NCBI GenBank assembly: GCA_964617665.1
Contig: CAZUAH010000796.1
Location: forward strand, 1 to 5,478
Source of the DNA: JADHUC01 sp964617665
GTDB taxonomy: Bacteria > Planctomycetota > Planctomycetia > Pirellulales > Pirellulaceae
DNA length: 5,478 nt
Direction of reading: 5' to 3'
In this document: positions 1-5,000 of the stretch, one piece after another
Layout: each line of letters begins with the position of its first letter
Position numbering within the stretch: position 1 is the first letter of the stretch
The notes under the pieces: model-generated
The model's database searches: none
Told to the model about the DNA's origin: nothing
The model's input: the letters and a program-made list of their open reading frames with translations, nothing else
Made by a program: the position numbers and the translations under genes

Positions 1-1048
1 GCGCGGGGAACGTCCACTTGCTGATGAGCCACGTCGGTGCACTCTCGGGATGGGCCGGGGGACCGTTCGCCTCGACCGTGAGCGGGTACGTCAGATCGAG
101 TGCGGTGAACGGAAGATCGATCAGATGGCAACCCATGTCGCCCAGCCTGCCGTTGCCGAAATCCCACCACTGACGCCAATGCATGGGATGGTAGGTGGGG
201 TGGTACTGACGATAAGGGGCCGGCCCCAGCCAGAGGTCCCAATCCAGGTGTGCGGGAACGGGAGGCGTCCCTTGCGGCCGATTCCGGCCACGGCGGCCGT
301 CAGCCGCAGCGACTCTCGGTGGGTCTTCCCACTCGTTATCGCACCAGGCGTGGACTTCCTTGACCTCCCCAATCGTTCCGGCCCGAATCAACTCGACCAC
401 GCCGCGATAGATCTGCGAGGAATGTCCTGTATTGCCAAGTTGGGTGGCCAGGCCGTACCGCTTGGCTACGCGTGCGAGCTGGCGGACTTCGTGGACGTTG
501 TGGCCGAGTGGTTTCTCGGTGTAGCAGTGCTTGCCCATCTTCAACGCCATCATGGTGGCGGGGACGTGCACGTGGTCCGGCGTGGCGATCACGACGGCGT
601 CGATGTTATTCTCTTCCCAGTCAAGCAGCTTACGAAAATCACGGTACTTTCTGGCGTTGGGGTAACGTTCGGAAGCTTGTCCAAGGTATTTCTCATCAAC
701 ATCGCACAAGGCGACGATGTTGTGGTGCTGCATACCTTGAACGACTTGCCAGCCACGATTGCCCACGCCGATACAGCCTACGTTGACCTTCTCACTCGGT
801 GGAGTACGGCCCGGACCTCCAAGGACATGCCGAGGCACGATTGTCAGTCCGGCAAATGCTGCGCCGGCAACCGTGTTGCGTAGAAAGCGTCGGCGATTCA
901 ACTGATTCTCAGCATCGTTCGAGAAATGACTGCCCGAGTCGTCTCCGTAGCTACCGTCGCCAGACGGTGGTTGCCTGGATCTGTCCACGCTCTGGCGAGC
1001 GTAGCTACGACAGTTGTTCTTCAACCGATTCTCACGCGATATCATCAT
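1..1048 (-). CDS. Gfo/Idh/MocA-family oxidoreductase with Tat signal, 3' end outside window
   Basis: This is a putative NAD(P)-dependent oxidoreductase of the Gfo/Idh/MocA type, a family that mostly acts on sugars and cyclitols. The substrate cannot be told. 349 residues are visible and the C-terminus lies beyond the left edge. A twin-arginine motif (RRRFL, residues 52-56) followed by a hydrophobic stretch (about 59-71) predicts export by Tat with cofactor bound. The Rossmann fold begins at about 87 with GxGxxG (G94, G96, G99). EKP at 178-180 carries the usual catalytic lysine (K179), and GDMGCHLID (303-311) is the conserved helix typical of planctomycete members. The start follows the FecR stop by 6 bases. 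Two ATGs lie in tandem (1048 and 1045), and AGGAG is better spaced for the second. Residues 14-34 are encoded by an inserted palindromic repeat, which puts the Tat motif unusually far (about 50 residues) from the start. It is the third gene of the sigma-fecR operon. Confidence 0.93.
   Translation of the reverse strand, partial: MMISRENRLKNNCRSYARQSVDRSRQPPSGDGSYGDDSGSHFSNDAENQLNRRRFLRNTVAGAAFAGLTIVPRHVLGGPGRTPPSEKVNVGCIGVGNRGWQVVQGMQHHNIVALCDVDEKYLGQASERYPNARKYRDFRKLLDWEENNIDAVVIATPDHVHVPATMMALKMGKHCYTEKPLGHNVHEVRQLARVAKRYGLATQLGNTGHSSQIYRGVVELIRAGTIGEVKEVHAWCDNEWEDPPRVAAADGRRGRNRPQGTPPVPAHLDWDLWLGPAPYRQYHPTYHPMHWRQWWDFGNGRLGDMGCHLIDLPFTALDLTYPLTVEANGPPAHPESAPTWLISKWTFPA
947..1008. repeat. 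GTAG-hairpin inverted repeat pair inside the oxidoreductase gene
   Basis: Two arms face each other, 947-970 on the plus strand and 1008-985 on the minus strand, 20 of 24 bases alike, with 14 bases between. Each arm is GTAGCTA, then a perfect 5-bp stem with a GCCA loop, then TGG. The stems are CCGTC/GACGG (954-958 with 963-967) in the first arm and CGCTC/GAGCG in the second. In the gene it encodes residues 14-34. A similar pair lies at 2240-2299. The form, paired GTAG-plus-hairpin units, matches REP/BIME elements. Confidence 0.88.
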
Positions 1049-1051
1049 TCA

Positions 1052-1056
1052 CTCCT
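1052..1056 (-). promoter_or_regulatory. Ribosome binding site of the oxidoreductase gene
   Basis: AGGAG on the minus strand overlaps the TAG stop codon of the fecR-type gene (1057-1055). It lies 3 bases before the ATG at 1048 and 6 bases before the ATG at 1045. It supports starting the oxidoreductase here rather than after the inserted repeat, and suggests translation coupled to the upstream gene. Confidence 0.7.
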
Positions 1057-2542
1057 ATTTCAATTCGTCTTCGGCGGGTGGGATTAACTCCAACTCGACC
1101 TCGGCGATTTCCAGCCCCGCTTGCTTGTCCAGTGTATGACACCAAATGGTTTCAACGACCAAATGAAAGGGGTCGCTGGGAAGTTCCTGCTTCAAGCTGG
1201 CAAGCGAAGGGTCGAGACGAAACGCCCGAAGGTGGAGTGTGACTTCAAAGTCTTGTCCGCTTCGTAATTCATCAGCGGGCCAGATGGTCTGGAAACGACC
1301 CGCGAATGCTCCGTTTGCTTCTCTGACGGTGATGCCAAAGTACACTTTCTGGGGCGATGCAATGCGACCGCGCACTCGGAGACGGGAAGCGGGCTGCAAT
1401 GTGACGGGCGGCTTGTCGCCCCAGGAAACACTGAAGCCCGTCGTGTAGATTGTCATTCCCTGGGGGGAGGTATACGGGATCGCTCCGAGTTTCGCCTCTT
1501 GGCTATCCGTCCCCGGCGACCACTTCCCTTGTGTGCGGACCGGTCCGAGGGATAATTCACTCCTCCAATGGCTGACCGAATGGGGAACCGGCCTCGGCAG
1601 CATGTCGCGATCGGCGGCCGCGATCAAGCGGTGCCTGGCGGGTACATCGACCGTGCTGCCATCGCTGAATCGCTTGACGCGTACTTTGCCCTCGCTGACG
1701 TTCAGCGTTGTAGAGGCACGTTCTGCCTCGACTTCAAACTGTGTTCCCAAGACTTCAAGCATCGCGGACCGAGTGTAGATCAACATCGGTTTGCCCGGCG
1801 ATTGCGGCTTGACGTTGCTGGACAAGTTGCCTTCCTTCAAGTGCAACATCTTCTGACCGTCGTCCGAAAAGGTGAGCATCGAGTTTCCGGAAATCGTCGC
1901 CGTTGACCCATCGTTGAATTCCAATTCGAACCACGATCCCGGGGCGAGGCCTTCGATCGTTCCGCCTGACAATTCCGCTCCTGCGCTTAAATCGTAAGTG
2001 ACGCGACCACCGTCGCCCGTCCACTGCAAAGGCCCACTCAATCCGCTGATTCTCGCGATTGGTGGATCCGCACTCGGCTGCTGGGCGGTGGTTTCTTCGG
2101 CCGGCCGTTCCGTACTCGGCTGCCGAAAATACAGGCTCGCGGCCAGCGCAACGATGATGACTGCCGAGATGGCCAACAACGCTTTCATGAACGTCGTCGT
2201 GCGAGCTTGCCTGAGAGCTGCCGGTTCGGTGTTTCCTCGGTAGCTACGGTCGCCCGACCGTGGGGAATCGCCAACCCACCGTCTGGCGACGGTAGCTACT
2301 CTCTTAGACTGCTCGTCGAGCACATCGTCGGCTCCTTCTTCCACGTTTGCTTCGCGGGACGAACCACGACTTTCGCGCAGAACCTCGGCCAACCGCGTGT
2401 CCCACTGCACCTGTTCGACAAAGTCCTTGCGCGCCGCCGCATCGCTGTCGAGCAGTTCGGCAAGACGCTCTTGTTCCGATTCGCTCAACTCGCCCCGCAG
2501 ATGGCGATCGATCAGTTCCTGCCAGTCGTGTGCATCGCTCAT
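1055..2542 (-). CDS. FecR-domain single-pass membrane protein (probable anti-sigma/sensor)
   Basis: This 495-residue protein is the likely membrane partner of the adjacent ECF sigma factor. Residues 1-60 (with DWQELIDRHLRGELSE) form a helical, acidic cytoplasmic segment like the anti-sigma-type N-termini found in planctomycete FecR proteins. Residues 61-115 are a linker, followed by one TM helix (about 118-138). A FecR domain spans about 160-315, with the signature GTQFEV (266-271) and NVSEGKVRV (281-289). A beta-rich C-terminal domain (about 320-490) is not recognised; it could be a carbohydrate- or ligand-binding sandwich. The start at 2542 overlaps the sigma stop as ATGA and has a strong GGGAGG site 6 bases upstream; an earlier in-frame start at 2572 is less likely. 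Residues 81-100 are encoded by a palindromic repeat inserted in frame in the linker just before the TM helix. The anti-sigma role is inferred from context and the FecR family. Confidence 0.92.
   Translation of the reverse strand: MSDAHDWQELIDRHLRGELSESEQERLAELLDSDAAARKDFVEQVQWDTRLAEVLRESRGSSREANVEEGADDVLDEQSKRVATVARRWVGDSPRSGDRSYRGNTEPAALRQARTTTFMKALLAISAVIIVALAASLYFRQPSTERPAEETTAQQPSADPPIARISGLSGPLQWTGDGGRVTYDLSAGAELSGGTIEGLAPGSWFELEFNDGSTATISGNSMLTFSDDGQKMLHLKEGNLSSNVKPQSPGKPMLIYTRSAMLEVLGTQFEVEAERASTTLNVSEGKVRVKRFSDGSTVDVPARHRLIAAADRDMLPRPVPHSVSHWRSELSLGPVRTQGKWSPGTDSQEAKLGAIPYTSPQGMTIYTTGFSVSWGDKPPVTLQPASRLRVRGRIASPQKVYFGITVREANGAFAGRFQTIWPADELRSGQDFEVTLHLRAFRLDPSLASLKQELPSDPFHLVVETIWCHTLDKQAGLEIAEVELELIPPAEDELK
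2240..2299. repeat. GTAG-hairpin inverted repeat pair inside the fecR-type gene
   Basis: Arms 2240-2263 (plus) and 2299-2276 (minus) are 21 of 24 alike, with 12 bases between. Stems are CGGTC/GACCG with a GCCC loop and CCGTC/GACGG with a GCCA loop, both perfect. The element is exactly 60 bases and encodes 20 codons (residues 81-100) with no stop. It sits in the linker before the TM helix, a place likely to tolerate extra residues. Confidence 0.9.
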
Positions 2543-3078
2543 TGTGCACCTCCCAGGTTGGTTTCCACGCACAAGCGTACTTGCTTCTTGAGTCGAAAGA
2601 GCGCCTTGCGCACGGCCTCGAGCGTCATCCCCACTCGCTGGCCGATCTGCTGGTAACTCAGTTCATCCACGAATCGTGCCTGCAGCACACTACGTCCACG
2701 TTTTGGCACGCGTTCCAAGCAACTTTCCAAAGTCTCGCGCCAGTCTTGCGCACCCTCGCGGCGCTGGGCCGTTTGAAATTCGTCAAACGCCGCGTCGATT
2801 GCGTCGTCCAACAGACGTTCGGTGAGCGATCGCTCCCGCTGATGCTGCTGCTTGATCCGCAGCACCTCCAGACGCACGATCGCGCGGCACCAAGCCAGCA
2901 TCGACGTGCCTTCCTGGAACTGGTCGAACTTATTCACAACGACCAGCATCGCTTCCTGCACGGCATCTTCGGCCGCGGAGTAGTTTCCGAGCAAGGACCG
3001 AGCGTACGCCACCAACTCCACTCGGTATTCCAGCGCCAGTTTCAAGACGCGATCTCGTTTCGTATCTGAATCATCCAT
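2539..3078 (-). CDS. ECF-type RNA polymerase sigma factor, Rhodopirellula/Verrucomicrobium type
   Basis: This 179-residue sigma-70-like factor would direct RNA polymerase to a dedicated promoter set. Region 2 covers about residues 10-75, with YARSLLGNYSAAEDAVQEA (25-43) as the core-binding helices and the FDQFQEGTSMLAWCRAIVRL stretch (51-70) as the -10-recognition part. Region 4 covers about 117-170, with a helix-turn-helix at SYQQIGQRVGMTLEAVRKAL (141-160) for the -35 element. There is no region 1 or 3, as is usual for ECF factors. The layout and the RDRVLKLALEYR start match the planctomycete/Verrucomicrobium sigma group. The start is chosen at 3078 because conserved sequence begins there. 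The frame stays open upstream to 3348, but that stretch is encoded by repeats. No good ribosome site stands directly before 3078; instead a five-codon leader frame with its own site ends on this ATG. The gene overlaps fecR by 4 bases. Confidence 0.93.
   Translation of the reverse strand: MDDSDTKRDRVLKLALEYRVELVAYARSLLGNYSAAEDAVQEAMLVVVNKFDQFQEGTSMLAWCRAIVRLEVLRIKQQHQRERSLTERLLDDAIDAAFDEFQTAQRREGAQDWRETLESCLERVPKRGRSVLQARFVDELSYQQIGQRVGMTLEAVRKALFRLKKQVRLCVETNLGGAQ
2549..2554 (-). promoter_or_regulatory. Ribosome binding site of the fecR-type gene
   Basis: GGGAGG on the minus strand lies 6 bases before the ATG at 2542, within the last codons of the sigma factor gene. It decides in favour of the 2542 start over the upstream in-frame start at 2572. 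Together with the ATGA overlap it suggests that sigma factor and FecR are translated in a coupled way. Confidence 0.75.
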
Positions 3079-3092
3079 CAAACAAGAACCAT
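3078..3092 (-). promoter_or_regulatory. Candidate leader micro-ORF (M-V-L-V-stop) coupled to the sigma start
   Basis: On the minus strand GAGGGA (3103-3098) is followed after 5 bases by ATG at 3092, three sense codons and TGA (3080-3078). The stop shares its A with the sigma factor ATG (TGATG). The sigma ATG itself lacks a ribosome site at normal distance, so entry through this mini-frame and re-initiation is possible. It could be chance: the related copy at 3714-3767 has CTG in place of the ATG. Confidence 0.3.
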
Positions 3093-3132
3093 CAGATTCC
3101 CTCAATCGTGGACATGATTTCTGACATTTTCT
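3079..3132 (-). repeat. 54-base duplicated block, copy 1 (sigma leader)
   Basis: On the minus strand this block runs from AGAAAATGTC to GTTCTTGTTTG and ends directly at the sigma factor ATG. It matches 3714-3767 in the same orientation at 44 of 54 positions without gaps. The best conserved parts are CATGTCCACGATTG and TGGTTCTTGTTTG. It forms the untranslated leader of the sigma operon or part of a larger dispersed repeat. Confidence 0.8.
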
Positions 3133-3165
3133 GCGAGATTCAGACGGCCGGACACAAGTTTTCCG

Positions 3166-3256
3166 GTTGTGGGCCGGTCTCCTGACCGGCTCATAGGCCC
3201 GACCGCAGGTCTCCCTCGCTTCCTGGAGACCTGCGGTCAGGAGACCGCGGGACAAC
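3166..3256. repeat. Intergenic compound palindrome with TCCT-loop hairpins
   Basis: GTTGT (3166-3170) and ACAAC (3252-3256) bound an inverted structure. It contains a perfect 7-bp hairpin (3173-3179 with 3184-3190, loop TCCT), a perfect 14-bp stem (3201-3214 with 3225-3238, 10-base loop) and a perfect 6-bp hairpin (3233-3238 with 3243-3248, loop AGGA, which is TCCT on the other strand). The left arm carries about 17 extra bases compared with the right arm. No T-run follows on either strand, so it is not a canonical terminator. It lies in the leader region of the sigma operon, about 90 bases upstream of the sigma start. Confidence 0.85.
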
Positions 3257-3495
3257 TCCATACCTCCCGTAATCACGCAAAGGACATTTAGAATAGAGGT
3301 GGCCGGCCGCTGCTGATTGACGCCCAAGTGGAAACAAAAAGTCGCCAATCATGCAGCGGGCCGACCATGTGCCATCGTTTGCGCCCTGGCTCCCGGTGTA
3401 CCCTTACGTGAGTTTCTTGCCTTTCAACGCGTCAGGCAAGGCGTCCACCGTACGAGTGCAGAAAACGATACAAACGGATACAGTTCCTCCATCAG

Positions 3496-3573
3496 CTATT
3501 TGGACAGAAGCAGCAAAATGGCAGTGGAAAGTGTCAGCAACGTGATGAGGACGACGAGTTCACTCTTGGTCAT
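3496..3573 (-). CDS. Possible 25-residue hydrophobic membrane peptide
   Basis: A short frame starts at ATG 3573 and stops with TAG. It begins MTKSELVVLI, then runs as an uninterrupted hydrophobic stretch (residues 6-23) ending in SK. A basic residue at each end and a length of one membrane span fit a small membrane peptide. The frame extends upstream as a longer ORF (to 3786), but that part covers the hairpin repeat and is not protein-like. The ribosome site is poor. It might be a genuine small protein, a toxin-like peptide, or a relic of a larger gene: the TxxEL plus hydrophobic pattern faintly recalls a pilin-type N-terminus, but the glycine and phenylalanine of that motif are missing. Nothing nearby fixes a function. 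Confidence 0.3.
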   Translation of the reverse strand: MTKSELVVLITLLTLSTAILLLLSK

Positions 3574-3606
3574 CCTGTTCACCGTGTCCGATCCCTTGGT
3601 TCCTGG

Positions 3607-3711
3607 GTTGTGCCCGGGTCTCCCGACCCGATCACGCGCCTGACCGAAGGTCTCTCTTTTTCGCAACTCGGTTCGCGTTTTCTTGACGTCTTCACAACAA
3701 ACGAGAGACCT
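3607..3711. repeat. Second, degenerate copy of the TCCT-type hairpin element
   Basis: GTTGT (3607-3611) is followed by a perfect hairpin CGGGTC-TCCC-GACCCG (3615-3630), then a GACCGAAGGTCTCTC stretch. A matching GAGAGACCT at 3703-3711 pairs with AGGTCTCTC at 3648-3656. The left half aligns with the element at 3166-3214 in the same order. The right half is largely lost or diverged, and the loop between the halves is longer (46 bases). Confidence 0.7.
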
Positions 3712-3713
3712 GC

Positions 3714-3767
3714 CAAACAAGAACCAGCGGATTTCTCCAATCGTGGACATGGTTCTGCACATTTTCT
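3714..3767 (-). repeat. 54-base duplicated block, copy 2
   Basis: This copy has the same orientation as the block at 3079-3132 and 81% identity. It is not next to a start codon. On the plus strand it lies immediately after the hairpin element at 3607-3711, whereas copy 1 lies before its hairpin element, so block order differs between the two places. Confidence 0.8.
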
Positions 3768-3790
3768 TTGACATTTCGCTGAACAAGTGG

Positions 3791-3830
3791 GGGACATGGC
3801 CGATCTTCCTACTCCTCCGCCATGTGTCCC
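3791..3830 (-). terminator. Hairpin downstream of the WD40 gene, possible terminator or processing site
   Basis: GGGACATGGC (3791-3800) pairs with GCCATGTGTCCC (3819-3830), giving 10 base pairs with a 2-base bulge and an 18-base loop. It begins 30 bases after the WD40 stop codon. There is no T-run after it on the minus strand, so a factor-independent terminator is not proven; it may be an mRNA end-stabilising structure or another repeat. Confidence 0.4.
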
Positions 3831-3860
3831 TTCACGGGTCGTACGAAGAATGGTGTCTTC

Positions 3861-5000
3861 CTATTCATGGAAGAGCCGATTGTTCGAGCCCCACTCGAGT
3901 GTGGAAAAGCACCACTGCTCGCATTGTTGTTCGATGTTCCATGAACGAACGACGCCCTTTATGTCGCCGGAGTAAAGGAGACCGTCCGGCCCAAAGGCAA
4001 GTCTTGAGATGAAGGCATCATTGCCGCGCAGTTCGCACACAGTCTGCCCGCTAATCGCGTCAATGAGAACGATCGTGGTAGCTCCGCGGTTACGGCCAGG
4101 TATCGCCAGGAAGCGGCCATCGGGCGAGTAGGTGATTGTCGGTCCTTGAAAGGTTGATCGCTTGGCACGCCACAGCTCTTCGCCACTCGCGATCCTGTAG
4201 ACCCGCACTTCCTGACAATAGAAGAAAAGGGCAGCAAACTCGGCATCGGGAGAGAATGCCGTATCGAAAACATGCCCGCCGTCGGGTGATATTGCGTTGA
4301 CCGTCCGGCCCGTGTACGCGTTCCAAAGGCACACTTCTCCGCTGGGCCCGGGTGAGAGAATATGCTGAGAATCGCCCGAAAACGATAGGAATGGTTCCAC
4401 CATTTCATCGACGGGCCTTTGGTGCAGTAGTTCGCCGCTCGGCCATTGCCAAACGTGAATAGAGCGACTTCCTGCCGCCGCCAGCAGGCGGCCGTCTGGT
4501 GAGAAGGAAAGACAGCTGAGGTAGCCGGAAGTCTGGGCGAATAGCCGTAGTCGATCGTGGGTTATTGAGTGGGTCACCTTGCAGTCGGACAATCCGCTCC
4601 AGATGCGGATAGACCCGTCCTCGCAGGTGATCGCAATATCGTCTGACACAGGCGATACGGCGACGCATCGGGGACGATAACAGCCAACGTGTAATCGGAC
4701 TGCGCTTTGCCCGCGCAGATCGTACACGACCACGTCGCTAATCGCGTGTTCTCGTGCCTCGCCATTACACAGGGAGATTCGCGATACTCCCCACTTCCCA
4801 TTTGGAGAGATGGCAAAGTCGCCGATGCTGACCTTATGGGGTAAAGACTGGTTTATGAGATGGGGCCATCGATGTCGAAGAACGAGAACTTCGGCGAAAG
4901 CCATCAAGCCAATCAGAACAAGAAACCCGATCGTCAAGAACACGAATCGTGGAATGCGACGCGCGAGTACTCGTCTAAGACCCCTACTGTGCTCCGTCAT
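3861..5000 (-). CDS. Membrane-anchored WD40 beta-propeller protein
   Basis: This 379-residue protein has a short basic N-terminus (residues 1-18), one TM helix (about 19-41) and then a WD40 region to the end, probably a single seven-bladed propeller acting as a protein-interaction platform. Blade signatures are visible at about 63-70 (ISPNGKW), 115-134 (ending DGSIRIW), 167-184 (FSPDGRLLAA), 207-226 (ending GEVCLW), 249-268 (FSPDAEFAAL), 291-314 (YSPDGRFLAI) and 336-354 (FGPDGLLYSGD). After the positive N-terminus the propeller is expected on the far side of the cytoplasmic membrane. ATG at 5000 shares one base with the TGA of the upstream gene (TGATG) and has GCGGA 6 bases before it. ATG at 5006 and TTG at 5027 are alternatives. 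No enzymatic domain is seen. The coupling implies a working link with the upstream membrane protein, which is inferred. Confidence 0.88.
   Translation of the reverse strand: MTEHSRGLRRVLARRIPRFVFLTIGFLVLIGLMAFAEVLVLRHRWPHLINQSLPHKVSIGDFAISPNGKWGVSRISLCNGEAREHAISDVVVYDLRGQSAVRLHVGCYRPRCVAVSPVSDDIAITCEDGSIRIWSGLSDCKVTHSITHDRLRLFAQTSGYLSCLSFSPDGRLLAAAGSRSIHVWQWPSGELLHQRPVDEMVEPFLSFSGDSQHILSPGPSGEVCLWNAYTGRTVNAISPDGGHVFDTAFSPDAEFAALFFYCQEVRVYRIASGEELWRAKRSTFQGPTITYSPDGRFLAIPGRNRGATTIVLIDAISGQTVCELRGNDAFISRLAFGPDGLLYSGDIKGVVRSWNIEQQCEQWCFSTLEWGSNNRLFHE

Larger units (their letters stand above)
3079..3860. other. Repeat-rich intergenic region between WD40 gene and sigma operon
   Basis: These 782 bases hold no convincing full-size gene on either strand. 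They contain the two TCCT-type hairpin elements, the two 54-base blocks, the hairpin after the WD40 gene and the possible 25-residue peptide. The stretch 3257-3495 shows nothing recognisable except the purine-rich GGGAGGT just before an ATG at 3261. That ATG is in frame with the sigma factor, but its spacing of one base is too short. The sigma operon promoter should lie here; no -35/-10 pair was good enough to call. Confidence 0.65.

Noticed and set aside
50..883. Long plus-strand open frame of 277 codons
   Set aside because: It lies opposite the oxidoreductase gene, whose minus-strand product shows Tat, Rossmann and EKP motifs. The plus-strand product shows no recognisable domain.
947..1008. 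Insertion sequence or target-site duplication at the repeat
   Set aside because: No transposase gene and no matching short direct repeats at the borders were seen, so only a non-autonomous repeat can be claimed.
947..2299. CRISPR array from the repeated GTAGCTAC units
   Set aside because: There are only two inverted pairs, about 1.2 kb apart and inside genes, with no regular spacers.
2347..3069. Plus-strand open frame of 240 codons
   Set aside because: It is a mirror frame of the sigma factor and the start of fecR; the product is low in protein-like features.
3201..3238. Intrinsic terminator from the perfect 14-bp stem
   Set aside because: No T-run follows on either strand, and the stem is part of a larger repeat with further nested hairpins.
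3079..3348. 90-residue N-terminal extension of the sigma factor
   Set aside because: The extension is encoded by the hairpin element and the duplicated block and has no similarity to sigma factors. ATG 3261 has a ribosome site only one base away. The family normally starts at about the ATG at 3078.
3959..4408. Alternative minus-strand frame of 149 codons
   Set aside because: It overlaps the WD40 gene in another frame; the WD40 frame has clear repeated blade motifs.
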